Positions 29,344 through 38,430 of a stretch of DNA of 64,000 nt are shown here, piece after piece. A program made the translations under genes and the position numbers. Below the pieces are notes generated by a model. The model did not search any database, was not told where the DNA came from, and saw only the letters and a program-made list of their open reading frames with translations. The stretch comes from Bacteroidota bacterium (GTDB lineage: Bacteria; Bacteroidota; Bacteroidia; Chitinophagales; Chitinophagaceae). Each line of letters starts with the position of its first letter. Position 1 is the stretch's first letter. The stretch lies in the NCBI GenBank assembly GCA_013285595.1, contig JABDHF010000009.1, forward strand, positions 1 to 64,000. Reading direction: 5' to 3'.

Positions 29344-30550
29344 ATTCTATGTTAGCAAGCTTATCCCATTCTGTATTGATAATCCTACTTACCTCATCCA
29401 CTTCGCCTGCATCAATTTGTTTTAATTCACTATCCATAATATCCTTTGCCGTTCCGTCGTTCATCATTCTGTATGCCGAAACTTCATCTGCACTTATCCA
29501 GTATTTTTTATCAATCACTTTATCCGCTTGTTCCGGTCTTTGCTGACCAACCTGGTAAGCATACATCATGTTATTTAAAGAGGTGAGTACATATGGACTT
29601 TGGGTGGTCAATAATACGCTATTATTAAAACTCACTGTTTGATGAACCAAATACTCTATCAGTCTTTCTTGCGCAGATGGGAACAGATTTTGTTCGGGTT
29701 CTTCTATGAGAAAAGTCTTATTTCTCTTTTTTAGTTCATTGTAATATTTAATAACTAAAACAATAGGTATTTCCGATTGATAACCACTTGCCGCATTAAA
29801 TAAGCTGTAGTACTCAGTTTCATTGGCTTTTCTTACATATCCATGTCCCTGCACATTTTTGTAAAATATATCAAGTGGTTCAATGTAGGTTTCATTTGTA
29901 AAACGACGGACAATGCCGTCCATTTTAGCGAGCTGATTAAATAGGGCGTCAGAAAGATTTTGTATGCTGTTTTGTCCTAATGAAAAAATGGATTGCAACC
30001 CTCTTTGTGTAGGCATATAAAAGGGATTATCCATTACATTCTTTACATCATTTAAAAAAAAGCTAGTTGGAATTACCCACATAAATTCACCAAAACCATA
30101 TGGATCATCAGTTTTCTTTGGTTTAATTTTGTCCAGTTCCAATAGCAAATTGGCAAATTCAGGTGATATTGGTTGAATTTTAGCAGTAGGTACAGGGATA
30201 TCTTCGGTAATGTCTTCTCCAAATTGTGAAAAAGGTTTGTGAGAGGTAACAATTTCATTCTCGACTATTAAAGAATAATGTTTACAGTTATAGAAAATGT
30301 AACTATTGGCTTTTACATATTCTGTTAATCCCCACGCGTTAAGCCCATTAGTAAACTGATTTAATTCAGGAACTATTGATTCAATATTAGAACTGACTAT
30401 ATAAGAAAAATACCTACATACCGCCAGCACTTTAGCCACGGTACTCTTCCCGGTAGCCTGCTCACCTATAAGTATATTGAACCTGCCGAGGTCTAATTCG
30501 ACATTTTTAATAGGTCCAAAATTTCTTATGATCAGCTTTTCTTTTTCCAA
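29321..30550 (-). CDS. AAA family ATPase (OLD-like, ABC-type), module B
   Basis: Walker A GEQATGKSTV, signature-like SGYQSE, Walker B TFLIEEPEQNLFP; apparent TTG start 8 nt after the sdhA stop. Confidence 0.85.
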   Translation of the reverse strand: MEKEKLIIRNFGPIKNVELDLGRFNILIGEQATGKSTVAKVLAVCRYFSYIVSSNIESIVPELNQFTNGLNAWGLTEYVKANSYIFYNCKHYSLIVENEIVTSHKPFSQFGEDITEDIPVPTAKIQPISPEFANLLLELDKIKPKKTDDPYGFGEFMWVIPTSFFLNDVKNVMDNPFYMPTQRGLQSIFSLGQNSIQNLSDALFNQLAKMDGIVRRFTNETYIEPLDIFYKNVQGHGYVRKANETEYYSLFNAASGYQSEIPIVLVIKYYNELKKRNKTFLIEEPEQNLFPSAQERLIEYLVHQTVSFNNSVLLTTQSPYVLTSLNNMMYAYQVGQQRPEQADKVIDKKYWISADEVSAYRMMNDGTAKDIMDSELKQIDAGEVDEVSRIINTEWDKLANIEYGRENDN

Positions 30551-30558
30551 AGTCTTAA

Positions 30559-32535
30559 TTATTTGTAACTTCTTGCTGATGGATGCACCACCTCATAATC
30601 CAGTGGCTCTTTGTGCAATTCATACTGGCTATCGCCTTTATACTCCCATGCGCCTACGTACATAAAGTTCTCGTCGTCCCTTTGTGCTTCGCCGTCGGGT
30701 GTCTGGTATTCTTCGCGGAAGTGGCCACCACAGCTTTCGTTGCGGTGCAGTGCGTCTATACACATCAGTTCGCCCAGTTCAAGGAAGTCGGCCACACGGC
30801 CTGCTTTATCCAGTTCAGGGTTATACTCCTTAATATCTCCCGGTATGCGCACATTGCTCCAGAATTCTTTGCGGAGGGCTTTTATTTCTTCTATGGCTTC
30901 TTTCAGGCCTTGTGCGTTACGGCCCATGCCGCACTTGTCCCACATTATTTTGCCAAGGCGCTTATGGAAGCTTTCTACACTTTCTTTTCCTTTAATGCCC
31001 ATCAGGCGGTTGATGCGGTCGTTCACATCTTTTTCTGCCTGCACAAATGCAGGATGGTCGGTAGGTATAGGCTTGGTGCGTATATCATCGGCCATGTTAT
31101 TACCTAAGGTATAAGGGATCACAAAATAACCATCGGCTAGGCCCTGCATGAGTGCAGAGGCGCCAAGTCGGTTAGCTCCGTGGTCGCTGAAGTTTGCTTC
31201 GCCCAAGGCATACAGGTTAGGTATGTTGGTCATCAGCTCATAATCTACCCAAAGGCCACCCATAGTATAGTGTACCGCTGGGTAGATGCGCATTGGCAGT
31301 TCATAAGGATTCTCGCCGGTTATCTTTTCATACATCTCGAAAAGGTTACCATATTTTTCTTTCACTACACCTTTACCTAAGGTGCGTATAGCTTCTTTAT
31401 CTGCATGCGGCAGGCCTTGTTTATGGGCCTCTACATGTCCATAACGGTCTATAGCCGATGCAAAATCGAGATACACCGCCATTTTAGAAGAACCTACACC
31501 AAAGCCAGCATCGCAACGCTCTTTGGCAGCACGGCTGGCCACATCGCGCGGCACGAGGTTACCGAACGCAGGGTATCTTCTTTCCAGGTAGTAATCTCTT
31601 TCTTCTTCGGGTATATCGCTTGCTTTTCGTTTGTCGTCTTTTTGTTTGGGTACCCATATACGGCCATCATTACGCAGCGACTCTGACATCAACGTCAGCT
31701 TCGACTGGTGGTCGCCCGTTACCGGTATGCATGTGGGGTGTATCTGCGTATAACAAGGGTTGCCAAAATAAGCTCCTTTTCTTGTTGCTTTCCATGCCGC
31801 AGTAACATTGCTGCCCATGGCGTTGGTAGAAAGATAGAATACATTGCCATAACCACCTGTGCAAAGCAATACTGCGTGGCCAAAGTGGCGTTCCAGTTCA
31901 CCCGTCACAAGGTTACGAGCTATTATGCCGCGGGCTTTGCCATCTACCATTACAATTTCCAGCATCTCGTGGCGGGCATACATATCTACATTGCCCAGCG
32001 ATATCTGGCGCTCTAATGCCTGGTAGGCACCTATCAACAGCTGTTGTCCTGTTTGTCCGGCGGCGTAGAATGTGCGCTGTACCTGTGTACCACCAAAAGA
32101 ACGGTTGCTCAGCAAGCCGCCATATTCACGGGCAAATGGTACGCCCTGCGCCACGCATTGGTCTATGATACTGGCACTTACTTCGGCCAGTCGATGCACA
32201 TTACCCTCACGGGCACGGTAATCGCCACCTTTTATGGTATCGTAAAACAAACGGTAGGTGCTATCGCCGTCGTTCTGATAATTCTTTGCAGCGTTGATAC
32301 CGCCTTGCGCAGCTATAGAGTGCGCACGGCGTGGGCTATCCTGGAAGCAGAAAGATTTTACCTTATATCCAAGCTCACCTAGAGAAGCCGCGGCAGATGC
32401 CCCCGCAAGCCCTGTGCCAACTATAATGATCTCTATCTGTCGTTTGTTAGCAGGGTTTACCAGCTTACAGGTAGATTTATACGTATTCCATTTTGAATCT
32501 AACGGACCGGAAGGTATTTTAGAATTAAGCGGCAT
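30559..32535 (-). CDS. sdhA: succinate dehydrogenase/fumarate reductase flavoprotein subunit
   Basis: [81 protein letters not shown]. Confidence 0.96.
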   Translation of the reverse strand: MPLNSKIPSGPLDSKWNTYKSTCKLVNPANKRQIEIIIVGTGLAGASAAASLGELGYKVKSFCFQDSPRRAHSIAAQGGINAAKNYQNDGDSTYRLFYDTIKGGDYRAREGNVHRLAEVSASIIDQCVAQGVPFAREYGGLLSNRSFGGTQVQRTFYAAGQTGQQLLIGAYQALERQISLGNVDMYARHEMLEIVMVDGKARGIIARNLVTGELERHFGHAVLLCTGGYGNVFYLSTNAMGSNVTAAWKATRKGAYFGNPCYTQIHPTCIPVTGDHQSKLTLMSESLRNDGRIWVPKQKDDKRKASDIPEEERDYYLERRYPAFGNLVPRDVASRAAKERCDAGFGVGSSKMAVYLDFASAIDRYGHVEAHKQGLPHADKEAIRTLGKGVVKEKYGNLFEMYEKITGENPYELPMRIYPAVHYTMGGLWVDYELMTNIPNLYALGEANFSDHGANRLGASALMQGLADGYFVIPYTLGNNMADDIRTKPIPTDHPAFVQAEKDVNDRINRLMGIKGKESVESFHKRLGKIMWDKCGMGRNAQGLKEAIEEIKALRKEFWSNVRIPGDIKEYNPELDKAGRVADFLELGELMCIDALHRNESCGGHFREEYQTPDGEAQRDDENFMYVGAWEYKGDSQYELHKEPLDYEVVHPSARSYK

Positions 32536-32543
32536 ATTTTTTT

Positions 32544-32561
32544 AAGTCAAAAGTTAAAAGT
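32544..32561 (+). repeat. left inverted repeat of the four-helix-bundle cassette
   Basis: aagtcaaaagttaaaagt; 17/18 match to the reverse complement of 32989-33006. Confidence 0.8.
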
Positions 32562-32601
32562 AGTAACCTAAAAGTGTGTAGTTTAATAGTTAGTACGACT
32601 G

Positions 32602-32958
32602 CTATTTATTTTTCGCTTTTAGAGAAATGACAGAGGTAGCTAAAATCTTGCATAATTCGTCACATTCTTTTAATAGCGAAGCTATTTCATTATCTTTTAT
32701 CTCAAATCCATCTCTCAAAATGCATAACCAATACTTAGTTTCATTACCAGAAGATTTTAAAGCAATTTCATAATATCTTTTAAATTCTGCTCTTGACGAA
32801 CTATTTACCGCTTCAACAACATTTGCACCAATAGACATGGCAGATCGCATTAATTGTTTTACAGTAATAGTGCTAAAATCATCCCATTTTTTGCATCTTA
32901 AATATTTAATAACACTAATTGAAAATTGATAACACCTGAATTTAATATCATTAGCCAT
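32602..32958 (-). CDS. four helix bundle protein (23S rRNA IVS-type family)
   Basis: RSAMSIGANVVEAVNSSSRAEFKRYYEIALKSSGNETKYWLCILRD matches the family signature (SIGANIVEG...FLRIALGSANELEYWL-like). Confidence 0.85.
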   Translation of the reverse strand: MANDIKFRCYQFSISVIKYLRCKKWDDFSTITVKQLMRSAMSIGANVVEAVNSSSRAEFKRYYEIALKSSGNETKYWLCILRDGFEIKDNEIASLLKECDELCKILATSVISLKAKNK

Positions 32959-32988
32959 TTAAATAATATTAATCACTTTTTGGTTTTC

Positions 32989-33006
32989 ACTTTTCACTTT
33001 TGACTT
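32989..33006 (-). repeat. right inverted repeat of the four-helix-bundle cassette
   Basis: acttttcacttttgactt; reverse complement aagtcaaaagtgaaaagt. Confidence 0.8.
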
Positions 33007-33007
33007 A

Positions 33008-33676
33008 TCAAACAACCCATTGAAGGTAAAACGCAACAGGCATCAGGATAAATATTAACGGCACAATAATGGAAAATGCAACGCCTACACTTTTTATTAT
33101 GCCTTTGTAGCGGTGAGTGCCAAGACCCAACGTTTGCATAGAGCTATAAAAGCCATGCAGCAGGTGCCAACCGAGTGCAATGCAACCACATACATAAATG
33201 ATCACTACCCACAGGTTGCTAAACTCTTCCTTCATCATGGTATACAATGGCAATTCGCCATGACCTGTAGTTTGAGACAGACGGTTTGGGCCCCAGAATT
33301 TTGATAAATGAATAACAAGGAACAACAGAACGAGCGTGCCCAAGAGCGCCATAGAGCGGCTATACCATGGGCTGGTTTTATTGCCAGCTTTTATAGAATA
33401 ACCAACACTTCTTCTTGATCTGTTTTTTGACCAAAGCAACAGGCCTTGTACAGCGTGGAGAATTAAAAACGCAAAGAGGCCAAGCTCCACGGTGCGGATC
33501 ACGAAGTTAGTGCCCATAAAGTGAGCTGCCTCGTTAAAACGTGCACCGCCGTCGTTATAAAATATCTGGGCGTTGATGTAGCAGTGCACCAAGAGGAACA
33601 GGATAAGGAAAAGCCCTGTAAATGACATTTGTAACTTCTTACCTATTGACGTGCTGAAATATTGTTTCCAGTTCAT
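33008..33676 (-). CDS. sdhC: succinate dehydrogenase cytochrome b subunit
   Basis: SIGKKLQMSFTGLFLILFLLVHCYINAQIF; five TM segments; upstream of sdhA. Confidence 0.9.
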   Translation of the reverse strand: MNWKQYFSTSIGKKLQMSFTGLFLILFLLVHCYINAQIFYNDGGARFNEAAHFMGTNFVIRTVELGLFAFLILHAVQGLLLWSKNRSRRSVGYSIKAGNKTSPWYSRSMALLGTLVLLFLVIHLSKFWGPNRLSQTTGHGELPLYTMMKEEFSNLWVVIIYVCGCIALGWHLLHGFYSSMQTLGLGTHRYKGIIKSVGVAFSIIVPLIFILMPVAFYLQWVV

Positions 33677-33937
33677 GAGATCCGGCAGTATTTAAAGTAT
33701 ATTTTAAAAATGTGGTGCAAAGATACTATGTGCTGTCTTAAAACCTAACAAATACGGAAGATGATAATGCTTTTGCACACGTTATCCACTACAACAATTT
33801 GATATTGTTGTTTTTAAAAATAAGTTTGAATGCTTCTTCATGTCAACATAAACGTTAAAATAATCAGAATAAGGTATCAGGTGTGGGCAAATGCGCCTAT
33901 AGGGCGTGGTGTTTTTGATTATATTTGTTTGTAAATC

Positions 33938-34660
33938 TTGTTCATGACTTTTTTAACCATTTTGCTACAGGCTGCACAGGCTGTACCTACAGTTACAGCC
34001 GATAGCCTTGCTAAGGCTGCACAGATGGAGGCCAATGCGTCGGTAGAGAAAATATCACTTTTTCATTTATTGCAGGAGGGTGGGGCGCTGATGATACCAT
34101 TGCTGCTATGCTCTATAATTCTTGTTTATGTATTTGTAGAAAGATTTTTGGCCATACGCAAAGCGTCTGCGCTTGATAAGTCGTTTATGGTACGCATCCG
34201 CGAGCAACTGGAAAGCAATAATGTGCCGAGGGCAATAGATATATGCCGGAGCATTAATTCGCCTATTACCCGGATAATAGAAAAAGGCCTGAGCAGAATA
34301 GGCAAGCCAATAGAGTTCATAGAAAAATCTATGGAGAACACGGGTAAGCTGGAGGTGTACCAACAGGAAAAGAACCTTTCTATACTTTCCACCATTGCGG
34401 GCATTGCTCCTATACTTGGGTTCCTGGGTACAATTGCCGGTATGATCATACTGTTCTTTAATGTGCAGCACCAGGGCTTTTCGCTGGAAACCATTGCAGG
34501 GGGTATTTATACCAAGATGGTGACATCGGCCACAGGGCTTATCATTGGCCTGCTGGCATACCTTGGCTATGCTTACCTGAATGCGCAGATCAATAAGAAT
34601 GTGAACAGGATGGAAGCTACGTCGGTAGAGTTTTTAGATATCATTCAGGATAAGAAATAA
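33938..34660 (+). CDS. MotA/TolQ/ExbB proton channel family protein
   Basis: NLSILSTIAGIAPILGFLGTIAGMIILF, TKMVTSATGLIIGLLAYLGYAYLN. Confidence 0.92.
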   Translation: MFMTFLTILLQAAQAVPTVTADSLAKAAQMEANASVEKISLFHLLQEGGALMIPLLLCSIILVYVFVERFLAIRKASALDKSFMVRIREQLESNNVPRAIDICRSINSPITRIIEKGLSRIGKPIEFIEKSMENTGKLEVYQQEKNLSILSTIAGIAPILGFLGTIAGMIILFFNVQHQGFSLETIAGGIYTKMVTSATGLIIGLLAYLGYAYLNAQINKNVNRMEATSVEFLDIIQDKK

Positions 34661-34674
34661 TTGGGGACTATAAG

Positions 34675-35079
34675 ATGAATATAAAGAGACGTTCACAACA
34701 TGATCCGCAAGGGCACTCATCTGCGCTGAATGACATACTATTCATCCTGCTGTTGTTTTTCCTGATCATATCTACGCTTGCTAACCCGAACGTAGTTAAG
34801 CTAAGCATTCCCAAAGCTAAGAGTGATACCAAGGCCAAGCAGACTGTTGTTGTATCTATTAACGATAAGCAGGAGTTTTTTGTGGCTACTACGCTGGTGC
34901 CTGTTGATTCGTTGAAGCCTTTTATTGCCCGGGCTATAGCTAAGTCGCAGGATGCGGAACCTACCGTGGTGATCAATGCAGACAAACAGGCTACGGCTGA
35001 TAATGTGGTAGCGGTAATGCGGGCCGCTCATGACCTGAACTTAAAGACTGTATTGGCTGTAGAAAATAACAGCAGATAA
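34675..35079 (+). CDS. ExbD/TolR family biopolymer transport protein
   Basis: LNDILFILLLFFLIISTLANPNVVKLSIPKA; adjacent to ExbB. Confidence 0.9.
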   Translation: MNIKRRSQHDPQGHSSALNDILFILLLFFLIISTLANPNVVKLSIPKAKSDTKAKQTVVVSINDKQEFFVATTLVPVDSLKPFIARAIAKSQDAEPTVVINADKQATADNVVAVMRAAHDLNLKTVLAVENNSR

Positions 35080-35101
35080 GAAGTTGAACTTATAAAAGTC
35101 A

Positions 35102-35139
35102 TAAAAATGCCGGCTTCTTTGTGAGGCCGGCATTTTTAG
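35102..35139. terminator. bidirectional terminator between exbD and phoH
   Basis: aaaaatgccggc...gccggcattttt hairpin between convergent genes. Confidence 0.75.
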
Positions 35140-35156
35140 TATTGTAATAAAATGAC

Positions 35157-36158
35157 TTATTTGGTTTCTTCTCTTCTTGCTGCTCTTTTTTCTTCCAGTT
35201 CTTCTTCGCGCGCCTGGTCGGAATCGTAGGCGCGTATGATCATCTTTACGAGGCGGTGACGCACTACGTCAGCTTCGTCGAGCTTTATCTGGGCTATGCC
35301 TTCTATGTTTTGCAGTATGCGGGTAGCTTTTATAAGGCCAGACTTTTGATTCTTTGGCAGGTCTATCTGCGTAAGATCGCCAGTGATGATGGCCTTTGCT
35401 GATGAACCTATACGGGTAAGGAACATCTTCAACTGCAGGTCGGTAGAGTTTTGGGCTTCATCGAGTATGATAAAGGCATTATCTAATGTACGGCCGCGCA
35501 TGTAGGCGAGGGGAGCTATCTCTATGATACGGTTGGCCATATAATAGTTGAGCTTATCGCTTGGTATCATATCGTCAAGCGCATCGTAAAGCGGACGCAG
35601 GTATGGATCTATCTTTTCTTTAAGATCGCCGGGGAGGAAACCGAGACTTTCGCCAGCTTCCACTGCGGGGCGGGTAAGTATTATCTTACGTACAGCCTTA
35701 TTTTTAAGCGCACGGACTGCGAGGGCTACGGCAGTATATGTTTTACCGGTACCCGCAGGACCTATGGCGAAAATAATATCGTTCTTTTCGGATGCCTGGG
35801 CCATCAGCTTCTGGTTCTGCGTTTTGGCACGTATCACTCTGCCATTGGGCCCGAATACGAGTATATCATTATTGGCCGGGTCTTCAGCCATAGTATCGCC
35901 CTGCTCGTCGTCTCCCAGTATCTTGGAGAAGTAGTTTTCAGAGAGGTGGCCGTTTCGCTCCAGGTATTGTATCACCTGCCCTATTTTGGCCTGTGCCGCA
36001 CTTACCTCGTCGGGCTGCCCGGATATTTTTATTTGTGTGCCTCTTGATAACAACTTTAATAGTGGGAACTTTCGTTTTAGTATTTCGAATTTGCTGTTAT
36101 TGACGCCGAAAAACTCTATCGGATTTACTGTCTCCAGGTTAATGATCGCTTCTGTCAA
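35157..36158 (-). CDS. PhoH family protein
   Basis: FAIGPAGTGKTYTAVALAVRALKNKAVRKIILTRPAVEAGESLGFLPGDLKEKIDPYLRPLYDAL. Confidence 0.95.
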   Translation of the reverse strand: MTEAIINLETVNPIEFFGVNNSKFEILKRKFPLLKLLSRGTQIKISGQPDEVSAAQAKIGQVIQYLERNGHLSENYFSKILGDDEQGDTMAEDPANNDILVFGPNGRVIRAKTQNQKLMAQASEKNDIIFAIGPAGTGKTYTAVALAVRALKNKAVRKIILTRPAVEAGESLGFLPGDLKEKIDPYLRPLYDALDDMIPSDKLNYYMANRIIEIAPLAYMRGRTLDNAFIILDEAQNSTDLQLKMFLTRIGSSAKAIITGDLTQIDLPKNQKSGLIKATRILQNIEGIAQIKLDEADVVRHRLVKMIIRAYDSDQAREEELEEKRAARREETK

Positions 36159-36301
36159 GGTTCTTAGTTTTTGCTGTTAAATTAAATGTACAAAGCGCAT
36201 GCCAATAACAATATTAAGGTCAGGTTAATTTTGTTTTCTTTAGTACTGGGTATCAACACCAGCCATTTACCGTGACCTAACAAACAACTGTGAACCAAAC
36301 A

Positions 36302-36757
36302 TTAGATCTTATACTCGTTTGCCTTAAACTCTTCTACGCGGCTGGCTATTTTCTCATCGCTGAGCGCCAGCATACGTGCGGCTAGTGCGGCTGCATTTCT
36401 GGCACCAGCCTTGCCTACTGCGAGGGTACCTACAGGCAAACCTGCTGGCATCTGCACAATGCTATACAGTGCGTCGATACCTCCGGGTAAGCCGCCATCC
36501 AGCGGTACACCTAAAACAGGCAGGGAGGTGTAGGCACTGCAAACGCCGGGGAGGGCGGCTGCCATGCCGGCTGCGGCTATTACAACACCGTATCCATTGC
36601 TTTTGGCGTTTACCATCAGGTCGCGCACTTTATCAGGGTTGCGGTGAGCCGAGGCTACTACCATGTTGTTTTCGATACCAAACCAGGTGAGCCAGTTGCT
36701 GCACTCCTGCATTACATTTTCGTCGGTCTTAGACCCCATTATTATCATTACTTTCAT
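36302..36757 (-). CDS. purE: 5-(carboxyamino)imidazole ribonucleotide mutase
   Basis: IIMGSKTDENVM, VVASAHRNPDKV, VVIAAAGMAAALPGVCSAYTSLPVLGVP. Confidence 0.95.
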   Translation of the reverse strand: MKVMIIMGSKTDENVMQECSNWLTWFGIENNMVVASAHRNPDKVRDLMVNAKSNGYGVVIAAAGMAAALPGVCSAYTSLPVLGVPLDGGLPGGIDALYSIVQMPAGLPVGTLAVGKAGARNAAALAARMLALSDEKIASRVEEFKANEYKI

Positions 36758-37015
36758 CGTGTATAAAATTGTAGATGAAGTGAAATTATGGCAATGCAGC
36801 TTTACGGCAGGCTTAAGTTATCCACCTATTCTGCATATCTTTTTTGCTGTAAAGTATTTTTGGATGGCTGACAGGGGGCTTATTTCAGTCTTATGCAGCG
36901 CTACGAAACCAGAGCGGAGTTGTAAATGCTAAAACCTTTGTATCTGTCAGCCTTATAGCTAATTACATATGTAAAGCTGGGGAGGAGAAGGGCTATTTAC
37001 ATACTATTTCCCCGC

Positions 37016-37054
37016 TTTAATATATTATTTATAAAATATAAATAATATATTAAA
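37016..37054. repeat. perfect AT-only hairpin (18-bp stem, 3-nt loop)
   Basis: tttaatatattatttata aaa tataaataatatattaaa. Confidence 0.9.
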
Positions 37055-37055
37055 T

Positions 37056-37988
37056 TTATTTCTCGTCGTTAAACATTTTTGTTGTTGCAGTACTTCTCTG
37101 GATGAGACGGGTATCGTGGGTGAGCGTGTAGTTAAACAGGTTTTTATCCATGCCGAAGGTATTATCTCCGTAGATGTAGACGACATGGCCGGTTAGTTTT
37201 TTGAAGATACTATCGAGTAGCAGGTCTTTATCTTTTTCATACATGATATTCACAGCTTCGAGGTGCCCGGAAAGTTTTGAATTTGCCACATTGAAATAGC
37301 CGATGTACTTATTGCCATTGGCTGTTAAAAAGGTGATGAAGGATTTGTTTTCGAGCAATGGGTCTTCAACGTAGGTGAACTTTTTTAAAAAAGCGTTGTA
37401 AAAGGCAATGATCTGCTTGTAGTCGTTTACCTCTTTTACTGTACCGTTTTTTACCAGCAGGCAGTTTTTGAGGAGTGCGTCGTAGTCGTGCTGGTTATAG
37501 TTATCGCTGTAATATTCTACAAGGGTAAATGACTTTGGCTCCAGGTCGTGCATTACTTCTGATGACCTTACCAGCGGTAAATCCAGCCTGTCCTGTGCGT
37601 CTACTTTTTCATCTACCAGCGGGCCTTTTTGTGTGCCGCACTGGCGTGTCCACCAGGTGGCTTCTGCGCCATCTTTGGTTTTATAGAGTGCGAGGGTAGC
37701 ATTTATGGATTCCGAGAAATTCATATTGCCGTCTTTGTCCAGCGACGGCACTTTTGCTGTGCTTACCTGCAGGTAGCCCCAGTTGCCACTGGAATACTCA
37801 TTTATTTTGCCTCCCCGATATTGCAGCTCCTGCTTATTGCTTTTTACAAAGGCTTTAAGATCGTGGCCGTTATTGTCATATACTACACCTTCGGCATAGG
37901 GATAGAGGTTATGGCATATCTGCGCGAATGAGGTATTTGCTACAGATAATGATATAAGAATAGCTGCTAAGTTCTTTAATAAAGACAT
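37056..37988 (-). CDS. hypothetical secreted protein
   Basis: Signal peptide MSLLKNLAAILISLSVANTSFAQ; no family recognised. Confidence 0.6.
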   Translation of the reverse strand: MSLLKNLAAILISLSVANTSFAQICHNLYPYAEGVVYDNNGHDLKAFVKSNKQELQYRGGKINEYSSGNWGYLQVSTAKVPSLDKDGNMNFSESINATLALYKTKDGAEATWWTRQCGTQKGPLVDEKVDAQDRLDLPLVRSSEVMHDLEPKSFTLVEYYSDNYNQHDYDALLKNCLLVKNGTVKEVNDYKQIIAFYNAFLKKFTYVEDPLLENKSFITFLTANGNKYIGYFNVANSKLSGHLEAVNIMYEKDKDLLLDSIFKKLTGHVVYIYGDNTFGMDKNLFNYTLTHDTRLIQRSTATTKMFNDEK

Positions 37989-38104
37989 GGCCTATGGAAT
38001 ATAAAGCCAAAATAGTAAAAGTTATTTTAAGTGGGAGCGGGATTTTAGGATCGCGCGAGAAGAAACCACCCCGGCTGTATTCGGCATTCGCCTCATCCAG
38101 CATG

Positions 38105-38126
38105 CCCCTCCTTGAAAAAGGAGGGG
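38105..38126. repeat. GC-rich perfect hairpin (REP-like)
   Basis: cccctcctt gaaa aaggagggg. Confidence 0.8.
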
Positions 38127-38190
38127 AGTGTGTGGCGTACCTCACAGTATGACTTCAGAGTATAAATAAGTAAAGTTCATTTAGAAGACC

Positions 38191-38381
38191 TCAGATGTTA
38201 AAGCATTTTCGTCGCTTCATCGGCTGGCATTGATCCCATGAGGCTTTTATACCGGAATTACTTTTTTTAGATTCCCCCATTGATAAAATAATAACTTCTA
38301 TTTTTTCATTGACAAGACTATCTGGAAGTGTTATTTCCAAATGATTTGTGACGGTGTGGTAATATGCCGAATAGCTTCCAT
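38191..38381 (-). pseudogene. frameshifted antitoxin-like remnant
   Basis: Reverse strand encodes MEAIRHIT then, in a shifted frame, VTNHLEITLPDSLVNEKIEVIILSMGESKKSNSGIKASWDQCQP..., resembling short Bacteroidota antitoxins. Confidence 0.5.
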
Positions 38382-38430
38382 AACAATTATTCTCTTACAA
38401 ATATACCAAATATTTTTATATTTAGCTTTG

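Noticed and set aside
32602-32958. Interpretation as a 23S rRNA intervening sequence
   Set aside because: No rRNA sequence flanks the gene; it lies between sdhC and sdhA, so only the protein family is shared with rRNA IVS elements.
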